From NCBI RefSeq assembly GCF_045209745.1, contig NZ_CP109273.1, forward strand, positions 5,022,001-5,086,000: a DNA stretch of 64,000 nt, read 5' to 3'. The stretch is from Micromonospora sp045209745 (GTDB taxonomy: Bacteria > Actinomycetota > Actinomycetes > Mycobacteriales > Micromonosporaceae). A program made the position numbers and the translations under genes. Under the pieces are notes generated by a model, which ran no database searches, was not told the DNA's origin, and was given only the letters and a program-made list of their open reading frames with translations. Position 1 is the first letter of the stretch. Each line of letters starts with the position of its first letter. Below, in pieces: positions 54,521 to 63,338 of this stretch.

Positions 54521-57500
54521 GCGAGGAGCAGAAGTACCCGATGTCGGACGACGAATGGGTGGTGCCCGCCTCGTACGGGCAGGAGCGGCTGTGGCTCGTC
54601 GACCAGGTCGAGCCGAACTCACCCGCCTTCAACATCGTCACTTCGGTGCACCTGCCGTATCCGCTGGCCGCCAGCGAAATCGTCGGTGCGTTCCGGGAGG
54701 TGGTGTCCCGGCATGAGGCGCTGCGGACGTCGCTGCGGGCGGTGGACGGTGAGCCGTGCCAGGTCGTCCACGGCAGCGTCGCGGTCGAGGTGGCCGAGGT
54801 CGACCTGCGGGGCCAGCCGCCGGAGGCGTTGACCGCCCGCTACGAGGCGGAGAGCGTACGGCCGATTCCGTTGGACGCGCCGCCATTGTGGCGGGCGACG
54901 CTGGTGCGGCTGGCCGACGCCGAGTGGCGGTTCGTCCTCGTGGCCCACCACGCCATCTTCGACGGGGCCTCGATTCCGAACCTGCGGACCGAGTTGACCG
55001 AGCTGTGCCGGTCGCTCGTGAACGGCAGCCCGGCGCGCCTACCCGAGCTGACGATCCAGTACCCCGACTTCGCCAACTGGCAGCGCGACCAGCTCAGCGG
55101 CGACACGTTGGCGGCGCACCTGCGCCACTGGCGGGCGGTGCTGGACGGCGTGCCGTTCGTGCACACGCTGCCGACCGACCGGCCCCGGCCGGCGCGCGGG
55201 CCGGCCCCCGGCGCGGACGTCGCCGCCGACCTCCCCGACGGGCTCGCCGCCGAGGTGGCCGGGCTGGCCCGGCGCCTGCGCGCCACCCCCTTCATGCTCT
55301 TCCTCGCCGCGTACGCGACCCTCGTGCACCGGCTGTCCGGCGACCGGGAGGTCGTGGTCGGCGTTCCGGTCGGCGGACGGGAGCTGCCCGAGGTGCAGCC
55401 CCTGATCGGCATGTTCGTGAACACCCTGGTGCTCCGTCTCGACCTGTCCGGCGATCCCAGCTTCGCGGTGCTGGTCGACCGGGTGCGTGGGCAGCTGGGG
55501 CAGGCGTGGGAGTTCCAGGACACTCCGTTCCAGAAGGTCGTCGAGGCCGTCGCGCCGCGCCGTGACCCCAGCGTGTCGCCGCTGTACCAGCTCGGCTTCA
55601 ACTATCTACCGGATGTCGGCACCGGCACGGGCAACGGCGTGGCCCGCGACGAACTGATGCTCGGCGTGACCGACCGGTACGTCCGGCTGGAGTACCACGC
55701 GACGCTCTTCACCGAAGCCACCGCCCGTACGCTCGTCGACCGCTATCTGCGGCTGCTGTCCGCAGCGGTCGGGGGGCCGGACACGCCGCTCGGGTCACTG
55801 CCGCTGCTCGACCCAGCCGAACGGACCCAACTGGACGCGTGGGAGCGGGCCGACGGCCTGCCGGTCGTCGATCGGGCCGGGCAGCCGGTGCCGGTGGGAG
55901 TGGTGGGGGAGTTGCCCACCGGAGAACTCGGCCTGCGACGGCCGGACGGAACGGTGGAGGTGTTGGGTCCACCCGCCCACCGGCCGCTGCTGAACGCGCT
56001 GCGCTGGCGGCACCAGATCGAGGCGGCGCTGCGGGCCGCGCCCGGCGTCGCTGACGCCACGACGGTGGTACACGAGACACCCACCGGCCCCCGGCTGGTC
56101 GGATACGTCGCCCGGCCCGTGGGTGACCTGGCCAAGGTACGGGCGGCGCTCGCCGAGGTGCTGCCGGCCGATCTCACGCCCGACCTCGTCCACGTGTCGG
56201 CCCTGCCGCGTGGCGTGGACGGCGAGATCGACCACGCCGCCCTCGCAACGACGCCGGCGGCTGCGGACACGCCGCCCGCCGCGCCGCCTCGCGACGGCGC
56301 AACCCCGGTCGACGAACCGGCACCGGCCGATCAGGGGGCGCCGAGCACCGCCACCGAACAGGCGATCGCCGAGATCTGGGCGGAGGTGCTCGGGGTTTCC
56401 TCGGCGCAGCTCGACGACGACTTCTACGCCGTCGGTGGGCACTCCATGCTCGCGGTACGACTGGTTGCCCGGCTGCGCCAGCTCACCGCTGGCCGGAGCC
56501 GCCAGATCGGCGTCATGGACGTGGTCACCGGCCGGACGATTCGGCGGTTGGCGGCGCTCGTCGACGGTGCGCAGGACGGTGACCGCCAGCTGCTGCACGA
56601 GCTGACCCCGGGCGGGGAACGTGTCGTCTCCTACGTCTGTGTGCCGTACGGCGGCGGCAGTGCCGCCGTCTACCAGACGTTGGCCGACGCCCTGCCACCC
56701 GGCCATGCGCTCTACGCCGTCGCCATCCCCGGTCACGATGTGGGGCTCGACGAGGCGGCGCTGCCCTTTGACGAGCTGATCGACGCCTGCCTGGCGGAGA
56801 TCTTGGACCGGGTGCCGGGTCCGATCATCCTGTACGGACACTGCGGGGTCGGTGGTGCGCTCGCCGTGGCACTGGCCCGCGGGCTGGAGGCGGCCGGACG
56901 GCCGGTCGACGCGCTATACCTCGGGGGCGTGTTCCCGGCCGCACGGGCCAAGGGCGTGCTGAGCTCGGTGTTGCGCCGGCTCGACGGGCTGGCGAGCAAC
57001 CGGGTCTTCGCCAACTGGCTGACCGGGATGGGCGTCGACCTGTCGGAGCTGGAGCCGGCGCAGGCCGACCGGATCGTGGCGAACATGCGCCGCGACGGCC
57101 AGGCCGCGGAGGACTACTTCACCAGCCTGCTTGCCGATCCCGGTCCGCGCCTGCGCGCGCCGGTGATCTCCGTGGTCGGGGAGCGTGACCGGGTCACCGA
57201 GTTCTACCAGGAACGGTTCCGCGAGTGGCAGACCGTCTCCGACACGACAGCCGTGGCGGTGATCGACGAGGCGGGACACTACTTCCTGGCCCATCGCGCC
57301 GACGAGCTGGCCGACATCCTGACCAGCACCCACCGGGCGATCGCGGCGGGTGAGTTCACCGGCCTGGGCGGCCCCCAGGCGGGCTGGCGGGCGCACGCGG
57401 TGCACCCAGATACCACCGCTGACCCGGCCGGCTCTGCTCCGGCCGAACCCGGCGCCGGTGTGCCGACGGTCGCCGTCGACCCGAGCGCCGGTATGCCGAC

Positions 57501-60366
57501 GGCACCCCGCAACATGCGTAAGTACCTGGCCATTGCTGTCGGGCAGCTCGCCTCGCTGACCGGCTCGGCGCTGACCCAGTGGGCGATCCCGGTCTGGGTC
57601 TACCTGGAGACCGGCTCGTACGTCTCGTTCGCCCTCTTCGCGGCGCTTGGCATCGTGCCCACCCTGTTGGTCTCCCCGCTGGCCGGCGCGCTGGTCGACC
57701 GGCTCGACCGGCGCCGGGTGATGCTCCTGGCGGGGGCGGCGGCCGGGCTGGCCGAGCTGGCCATGGGCCTGCTCTTCTGGAGCGGGCACCTACAGGTGTG
57801 GCACCTCTACGCGCTGGTTGTCTGCCTGACCACGGCCGCGTCGTTCCAGCGGGTCGCCTTCCTCGCCGCGACCCCGCAGCTGGTGCCGAAGGCGTATCTC
57901 GGCCACGCCAACGGCGTGAACCAGCTCGCCACCGGCTTCGCCACCATGGTGGCGCCGCTGCTCGGCGCCGGCCTGCTGGGGCTGCTCGGGTTGGGCGGCA
58001 TCGTGGCCGTCGGTGTAGCGAGCTACGTGCTCGCCGTGGTCGTACTCCTCGTCGTGCGTTTCCCGCAGACCATGGGCCGGATCCGCGACGAGTCGATGCG
58101 GGCCGCGCTTCTCGGTGGGTTGCGCTTCATCTGGGCCATTCGTGGCCTGCGCAGCATGCTGCTGTTCTTCGCCGCGCTCAACGTCTTCCTCGGCGCAGCA
58201 CTGATCATGGTGCCGCCGTTGGTCCTGGGTTTCGGTTCCCTTACCCAAGTCGGTCAGGTCGCGTTCGCCGAAGGTGTGGGCGCGGCGATCGGCGGGCTGG
58301 TGGTGATCGTCTGGGGCGGGCCGACCCGGCGGCGGGCGACCGGTGTGCTCATCGCGACGGCCGCGATGTCCGCCTGCTACATCCTCGTCGGCCTCCGCCC
58401 GACCCTTCTCCTGGTCGCCGCCGGGCTCTTCGGTGCCGGTTTGGCCCTCTCGGTCACCCAGGGGATCTACGCCACGATCGTCCAGGTGAAGGTTCCGCAG
58501 CGGTTCCACGGCCGGGTCTTCGCCCTCAACCAGATGATCTCCTGGGGCACGCTGCCGATCGGGTACGCCGTGGTGGGCCCGCTGGGTGGGCGACTGCTCG
58601 AGCCCCTGATGGAGGCCGACGGGGCACTCGCGTCGACGGTCGGCGCGGTCATCGGAGTGGGCCCCGGGCGCGGAATCGGTCTGCTGTACCTGGCACTGGC
58701 GGTGGCCATGCTGGGGCTGACCGCGGCGGCCACGCTCGTCCCGTCGCTCGCCCGGTTCGATCAACAGGTGCCCGACGCGCCGCCGGACGATCTCGTCGGC
58801 GTGGAGCAGCTACGCCGGCCCGAATCGACAGAGCCGGTCTCCGACCCGCCGGTCACCCGGCTCGATGAGCTGATCACGGCCCAGGCGGCCCGAACGCCAT
58901 CCGCGACCGCCCTGATCAGCGGCACCGAGCGGGTGACGTACGGCGAGCTCGACGCCCGAGCCGAGCGGCTCGCCGTGGCCCTGCGGTCTCGGGGTGTCGG
59001 CCCGGAGAGGTTCGTGGCCATCGCCCTCGACCGGTCGGTGGCGATGGTGGTAGCGGCGCTCGCGGTCCTCAAGGCTGGCGGCGCGTACGTCGCGCTCGAT
59101 CCCGCCCAGCCGCCGGGGCGGCTGGCGTCGATCCTCGACAGCGCCCGGCCCGCGCTGCTGTTCGGCGACGGGAAGCTGACGGGCGTCTCGCCGTCGTGCC
59201 CGGTCGTGGACGAGGTGACCCTGCTCGCCGAGGCAGCGTCGTCTGGCGGGTCCGCACCGCTCGCGCCGCCCGACGGTGGGCAGGAGAGCCCGGCGTACGT
59301 CGTCTACACGTCCGGCTCCACCGGCACCCCGAAGGGGGTGGTCGCCCACCATCGGGGGGTCGTCAACCACCTGCGGTACATCATGCGTGAGCACAACGTT
59401 ACCGCGGCCGACACGGTGTTGCAGATCGCCTCGCTCGCCTTCGACGCCTCGGTACGCGACCTCTTCGGCCCGTTGAGCGTCGGTGCCCGGGTGGTCCTGC
59501 TCAGTCCCGACCAGGCGAAGGACCCCGCGGCGATGCTGGCGCTGATCCGCCGGCACCGGGTGACCTGCCTGCTCGCCGTGGTGCCGACCCTGCTGCGGGG
59601 CATGGCCGATCTGGCCACCGGTGCCGCACCTTCGGTGCGTCTGGTGCTCTTTGCCGGAGAGCGGCTGCACACCGCTGACTGCGCTGCGGCACGCCGCATC
59701 TTCGGGCCGCGGGTGCGCCTGGTGAACCAGTACGGGCCGACTGAGTGCACGATGACCACCACGTACCTGGTCATTCCGGCGGGTGCTCCGCTGCCCGACC
59801 CGGTGCCGCTCGGTCGCCCGATCGGCGGCGCGTGGGTCCGGGTACTGAACGACGCGCGTCAGCCGGTCCCGATCGGTGAGGGCGGCGAGATCTACATCGG
59901 AGGAGTCGGAGTGGCGCTGGGCTACCTGCACCGGCCGGAGGAGACCGCCGCCCGGTTCCTGCCCGACCCGTTCAGTGACGAGCCGGGTGCCCGAATGTAC
60001 CGGACCGGTGACCGAGGCCGGGTGCGTGCCGATGGCGCGCTGGAGTTCCACGGCCGTATCGATGATCAGGTGAAGATCCGCGGCCAGCGCGTGGAGCCCG
60101 GCGAAATCGAAGGGCTGCTGCGTCGCCACCCCGCGGTCCGCGACGCCGCGGTTCTGCCCAGCGGTGAGCCGGTCCGACTCATCGCCGTCGTCAGCGGTAC
60201 CGACGTGGACCTCGACGAGGTCCGGGCGTACCTGCGTGCCCGGCTTCCCGACTTCCTGGTGCCTGAGCAGTTCTCCGTCCTCGACGAGCTGCCGCGCACA
60301 CCGAACGGCAAGATCGACCGGCGGGCGTTGGCGAGCGGGCAGCCGGTCGGATCGGCCGCTCGGTGA
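54517..60366 (+). CDS. NRPS C-A'-PCP-TE-MFS transporter-A fusion
   Basis: One 1949-residue open frame encodes: C (1-410, LVAHHAIFDGAS); a stunted A' segment (444-581) with only the C-terminal A subdomain, whose A10 Lys is replaced (GVDGEIDHAAL); PCP (Ser about 643, GGHSMLAV); TE (701-943) with Cys776 as nucleophile in ILYGHCGVGGALA; an MFS-type exporter (998-1415, about 12 helices from YLAIAVGQLASLTGS); and a complete A domain (1445-1938; YVVYTSGSTGTPKGV, SLAFDASVRDLFG, LPRTPNGKIDRRAL) without a PCP. No internal stop occurs and no good internal start was seen at the MFS region. It begins with an ATGA junction and ends GTGA. Confidence 0.92.
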   Translation: MSEEQKYPMSDDEWVVPASYGQERLWLVDQVEPNSPAFNIVTSVHLPYPLAASEIVGAFREVVSRHEALRTSLRAVDGEPCQVVHGSVAVEVAEVDLRGQPPEALTARYEAESVRPIPLDAPPLWRATLVRLADAEWRFVLVAHHAIFDGASIPNLRTELTELCRSLVNGSPARLPELTIQYPDFANWQRDQLSGDTLAAHLRHWRAVLDGVPFVHTLPTDRPRPARGPAPGADVAADLPDGLAAEVAGLARRLRATPFMLFLAAYATLVHRLSGDREVVVGVPVGGRELPEVQPLIGMFVNTLVLRLDLSGDPSFAVLVDRVRGQLGQAWEFQDTPFQKVVEAVAPRRDPSVSPLYQLGFNYLPDVGTGTGNGVARDELMLGVTDRYVRLEYHATLFTEATARTLVDRYLRLLSAAVGGPDTPLGSLPLLDPAERTQLDAWERADGLPVVDRAGQPVPVGVVGELPTGELGLRRPDGTVEVLGPPAHRPLLNALRWRHQIEAALRAAPGVADATTVVHETPTGPRLVGYVARPVGDLAKVRAALAEVLPADLTPDLVHVSALPRGVDGEIDHAALATTPAAADTPPAAPPRDGATPVDEPAPADQGAPSTATEQAIAEIWAEVLGVSSAQLDDDFYAVGGHSMLAVRLVARLRQLTAGRSRQIGVMDVVTGRTIRRLAALVDGAQDGDRQLLHELTPGGERVVSYVCVPYGGGSAAVYQTLADALPPGHALYAVAIPGHDVGLDEAALPFDELIDACLAEILDRVPGPIILYGHCGVGGALAVALARGLEAAGRPVDALYLGGVFPAARAKGVLSSVLRRLDGLASNRVFANWLTGMGVDLSELEPAQADRIVANMRRDGQAAEDYFTSLLADPGPRLRAPVISVVGERDRVTEFYQERFREWQTVSDTTAVAVIDEAGHYFLAHRADELADILTSTHRAIAAGEFTGLGGPQAGWRAHAVHPDTTADPAGSAPAEPGAGVPTVAVDPSAGMPTAPRNMRKYLAIAVGQLASLTGSALTQWAIPVWVYLETGSYVSFALFAALGIVPTLLVSPLAGALVDRLDRRRVMLLAGAAAGLAELAMGLLFWSGHLQVWHLYALVVCLTTAASFQRVAFLAATPQLVPKAYLGHANGVNQLATGFATMVAPLLGAGLLGLLGLGGIVAVGVASYVLAVVVLLVVRFPQTMGRIRDESMRAALLGGLRFIWAIRGLRSMLLFFAALNVFLGAALIMVPPLVLGFGSLTQVGQVAFAEGVGAAIGGLVVIVWGGPTRRRATGVLIATAAMSACYILVGLRPTLLLVAAGLFGAGLALSVTQGIYATIVQVKVPQRFHGRVFALNQMISWGTLPIGYAVVGPLGGRLLEPLMEADGALASTVGAVIGVGPGRGIGLLYLALAVAMLGLTAAATLVPSLARFDQQVPDAPPDDLVGVEQLRRPESTEPVSDPPVTRLDELITAQAARTPSATALISGTERVTYGELDARAERLAVALRSRGVGPERFVAIALDRSVAMVVAALAVLKAGGAYVALDPAQPPGRLASILDSARPALLFGDGKLTGVSPSCPVVDEVTLLAEAASSGGSAPLAPPDGGQESPAYVVYTSGSTGTPKGVVAHHRGVVNHLRYIMREHNVTAADTVLQIASLAFDASVRDLFGPLSVGARVVLLSPDQAKDPAAMLALIRRHRVTCLLAVVPTLLRGMADLATGAAPSVRLVLFAGERLHTADCAAARRIFGPRVRLVNQYGPTECTMTTTYLVIPAGAPLPDPVPLGRPIGGAWVRVLNDARQPVPIGEGGEIYIGGVGVALGYLHRPEETAARFLPDPFSDEPGARMYRTGDRGRVRADGALEFHGRIDDQVKIRGQRVEPGEIEGLLRRHPAVRDAAVLPSGEPVRLIAVVSGTDVDLDEVRAYLRARLPDFLVPEQFSVLDELPRTPNGKIDRRALASGQPVGSAAR

Positions 60367-61532
60367 CGTCCCCGACCGCCCACCTGCGCGGTGCAAACCG
60401 GCACACGCAGGCGGTGAGCCTGCGGTGCGCCGCCGGACACGTCACGTCCGACCCGGCGCTGTGGCGGTGTCCGGACTGCGAGGCTCCCTGGGAGTTGGCC
60501 ACCGCGCCGGTGTTCGACCCGCAGGCGATCGACACCAGCACGTGGTCGCTGTGGCGTTACGCGGCCATGTTGCCGGCCGTACCGCCGACCACCCTCGGCG
60601 AGGGCGGCACGCCGCTCGTGCCGGTCGCCGTGCCGGAGGGGGAGTTCCTGGCGAAACTGGAGTTCCTGTCACCGACCGGCTCGTACAAGGACCGCGGGAC
60701 TGCCGTGCTGGTCAGCCACCTGCGGGCGCTGGGCATCGAGGAGGCCGTCGAGGACTCGTCGGGCAACGCCGGTGCGTCGCTGGCGGCGTATGCGGCAGCG
60801 GCCGGGCTACGGGCCCGGGTCTTCGTACCCGCGCACGTCGGCGCGGGAAAAAAGCGCCAGATCGCCGAGATGGGGGCCGAGGTCGTCGAGGTCGTGGGCG
60901 GTCGGGGTGCCGCCGCTGCGGCCTGCCTGCGGGAGACCGGCGCCGCCGCGTACGCCAGTCACTGCTGGAACCCGCTCTTCCTCAGCGGTCAGTCGACCTG
61001 CGCGTGGGAGATCTGGGAGCAGCTCGGCGGCTCGGTGCCCGACGCCGTGGTCTGTCCCGTCGGGCAGGGCAACCTCTTCCTCGGATTGGCCCGCGGGTTC
61101 GAGGCGCTGCGCCGGGCCGGGCTCGTGGCCGCCGTGCCGCGGATGTACGCCGTGCAGTCGACGGCTTGCGCACCCGTGGCGCAGGCCTGGCGAGCGGGTT
61201 GGCCGCAGCCCGTCGCGGTGGACGAGGGGATGACGATCGCCGAGGGCATTCTGACCAGCCGGCCGGTGCGCGGCGACGAGATTCTCCGGGTGCTGCGCCA
61301 CACCGGTGGGGCGGCGGTCAGCGTTGCCGACGACGAGGTCCGCGCGGCACAGCGGCATCTGCGTGGGGTCGGTCTGTCCGTCGAGCCGACGAGCGCCGTG
61401 GCCGTCGCCGCCCTGCCGCTGTTGCGCGACCAGATTGCCGGAGCCCAGGTCGTGGTGCCGCTGACCGGCTCCGGTCTGAAGACGATGGACGTGGGGGGAG
61501 CTCAGGACAGCAGGAAGCCGCGCACTGCTTGA
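60363..61532 (+). CDS. Threonine synthase-like PLP enzyme
   Basis: This 389-residue fold-type-II PLP enzyme has an N-terminal zinc-ribbon-like Cys set (LRCAAGHVTSDPALWRCPDC), PLP Lys in SPTGSYKDRGTAVLV, the substrate loop EDSSGNAGASLA and a Gly-rich phosphate loop PVGQGNLFLGLARGF. Threonine synthase turns O-phosphohomoserine into threonine; paralogues include cysteate synthase (phosphoserine plus sulfite). Placement as the last gene of the NRPS/PKS operon, with a GTGA overlap, indicates biosynthesis of a special amino acid, not primary metabolism. With a sulfopyruvate-decarboxylase-like enzyme nearby, a cysteate role is tempting but unproven. Its 3' end overlaps the convergent S33 hydrolase gene by 31 bases. 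Confidence 0.88.
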   Translation: MTSPTAHLRGANRHTQAVSLRCAAGHVTSDPALWRCPDCEAPWELATAPVFDPQAIDTSTWSLWRYAAMLPAVPPTTLGEGGTPLVPVAVPEGEFLAKLEFLSPTGSYKDRGTAVLVSHLRALGIEEAVEDSSGNAGASLAAYAAAAGLRARVFVPAHVGAGKKRQIAEMGAEVVEVVGGRGAAAAACLRETGAAAYASHCWNPLFLSGQSTCAWEIWEQLGGSVPDAVVCPVGQGNLFLGLARGFEALRRAGLVAAVPRMYAVQSTACAPVAQAWRAGWPQPVAVDEGMTIAEGILTSRPVRGDEILRVLRHTGGAAVSVADDEVRAAQRHLRGVGLSVEPTSAVAVAALPLLRDQIAGAQVVVPLTGSGLKTMDVGGAQDSRKPRTA

Positions 61533-62929
61533 TCACCGACGGGGTTGCGGCCCTGAATCGAGTGCCCCATGCCCGGGATGGTTACCAGCCTGCCGTGCGG
61601 CGTGCGGGCGGTCTGCTCGACCGCCCACTCAAGTGGTGTGGAGAGGTCCCGGTCACCGTTGATCAGGAGCACGGGCATGGCCAGGTGCGGGTGCGGTGGT
61701 CGCGGGTTCGGGCGTGCCGGCGGCCAGTGCCGGCAACCGCGAACCACACCGTGTCCGGTAGTGGTCCGCGGCTCGAACGGCCACACCTGATCGGTGCGTA
61801 GCCTCCGCACCGTCTGGTCGATGGCCGGGTCCCGTTGCCGCAACGGCGTCGTCGAGTCTCCCCACGGTGTGTGGATCAGGTCCGCGCAGAGCGTCGCCAG
61901 GTGCAGGCCCGCGCTGTACCGGTCAGGGCGCGCACCATCGCCATCCTGCAGTTCGGCGATGGCGTCGTTGAGGGGTGCCGGATCGCCCTGGGCGGCCTTC
62001 CGCAGGAGCTTCAGCACTGGGAAGAAACCCGCACCGGTCAGCTTCGGATCGACGATGCTCGCGGCCACGATCAGATCGAAGACGCCGACGTCGTTGCCGT
62101 AGCGGCGCACGACGTCGGCCAGTGCCGCCGCCGGGTCGAAGCCGCAGCCCTGTTCCTGGCAAGCCTGGCGCAGCATCCACCCGGTGCGGCGCAGGCTGGC
62201 GGCGTACAGTGCGTCGGGCCCATCCTGCGGAACCACCGAGTCGAGCACCATCCGATGTACCCGGTCCGGAAAGGTCAGTCCGTACTGCTGGGCAACGAAC
62301 GATCCGTAGGAGACCCCGTCCAGCGTCCACTGCGAAACGCTCAGGGCCTGACGCAGGTCCTCGAGATCGGCGACGGTGTCTGCCGTCGTGTAGAGGCCAC
62401 GGTTCGCACCGAGCAGACGCGCACACTCGCGTACCGCCTCGGGCGTCGGCGCGGTGACGTCGGACGTGCCCACCTCGGCCTGGAGCGCCTCGCAGGTGAG
62501 CGCGCCCGCCCCGGTGCCCCGCTGGTCGATCATGACGAGGCGGTAGCCGTCGAGGAGGTAGGAGAAGCGCTCACGCAGCCGCGGGAGCAGGCTGGCGCCC
62601 GCCTGGCCTGGCCCGCCGGTGAGCAGCAGGAGCGTCCCGCGAGGTGCGGCCGCGTTGTCGGCGGTCGCGACCCGCAACCGCAGCGATCCCGGTGCGCCTC
62701 CGTGGCGGTCGAGCGGCACGGTCAGGTACGAGCAGGTGAAGCCGACACTGTCGGAGCAGGGCTGCGGATCCTCGAGCCGGGGGTCGGCCCGGAGGGCGGC
62801 ACCCTCCGGTGTGGCCACGGCGGTGGGCGTCTCGTCCCTCGATGCGGGCCGCGTCGCGGCGCCCAGCGTGGCGCACATGACGCCGGCCACGGTGATGCCT
62901 GTCCAGCGCCCCACCCGAGTAGCCCGCAT
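61502..62929 (-). CDS. Secreted S33-family alpha/beta hydrolase (tripeptidyl aminopeptidase-like)
   Basis: This 475-residue protein has a signal peptide (RWTGITVAGVMCATLGAATR) and an alpha/beta-hydrolase fold of the Streptomyces tripeptidyl aminopeptidase type: oxyanion region LLLLTGGPGQAG, nucleophile Ser in TLDGVSYGSFVAQQYG, Asp in LLINGDRDLSTPLEW and His in PGMGHSIQ. Paired Cys (CSDS...GFTC and CQEQGCG) fit a secreted enzyme. It faces the biosynthetic operon tail-to-tail with a 31-base overlap. It may trim peptides outside the cell; a maturation role for the product is possible but not shown. Confidence 0.88.
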   Translation of the reverse strand: MRATRVGRWTGITVAGVMCATLGAATRPASRDETPTAVATPEGAALRADPRLEDPQPCSDSVGFTCSYLTVPLDRHGGAPGSLRLRVATADNAAAPRGTLLLLTGGPGQAGASLLPRLRERFSYLLDGYRLVMIDQRGTGAGALTCEALQAEVGTSDVTAPTPEAVRECARLLGANRGLYTTADTVADLEDLRQALSVSQWTLDGVSYGSFVAQQYGLTFPDRVHRMVLDSVVPQDGPDALYAASLRRTGWMLRQACQEQGCGFDPAAALADVVRRYGNDVGVFDLIVAASIVDPKLTGAGFFPVLKLLRKAAQGDPAPLNDAIAELQDGDGARPDRYSAGLHLATLCADLIHTPWGDSTTPLRQRDPAIDQTVRRLRTDQVWPFEPRTTTGHGVVRGCRHWPPARPNPRPPHPHLAMPVLLINGDRDLSTPLEWAVEQTARTPHGRLVTIPGMGHSIQGRNPVGDQAVRGFLLS

Positions 62930-62962
62930 GGTGTTCCCTTCCGGGCGACCACCAGCAGTTGC

Positions 62963-63126
62963 TACTGCGGTGACGCCTTCAGCTCGTCATCGATCTTCAC
63001 GTACAGTGCGGTGGCGAGGGTGTCTCTGTCGACGTGCACGTGGCCTCCATGGTCATCGTTGCTTCGCAACGTCGATCATGGACACCCTCGCTTCGTGTCA
63101 GCTACCCCTTGGAATAGATCATCTAG
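62963..63126. mobile_element. Solo end of IS982 element
   Basis: This stretch matches 21413-21576 base for base, apart from one change (G at 21571, A at 63121). It includes one inverted-repeat end and the first 25 or so codons of the transposase, in the same orientation. The rest of the element is missing. It is a recent remnant, given near identity. Confidence 0.92.
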
Positions 63127-63338
63127 TGGCCTGCGTTTGGGTCGTAGAACTACTCGTCGTCGACGCCGAGCCAGTACGTCTGCTGACGTTCGGGCGGGGC
63201 TGCCCGGTGCGGCCCAGTCTGTCCCCCGTGCGAGCTACCTGCGAATGTCCACCGTGCGGTGACTACTTCGGGCGGGCAAATCCATAGCGTTCGGGGTACC
63301 CCGCGACGCTCCCGCCGCGGCTTCTCAAAGGAGTCATC

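Noticed and set aside
57480..57530. Separate start for an independent MFS transporter gene at ATG 57492
   Set aside because: There is no stop before it, no good ribosome site, and the frame continues on both sides; a fusion is the simpler reading.
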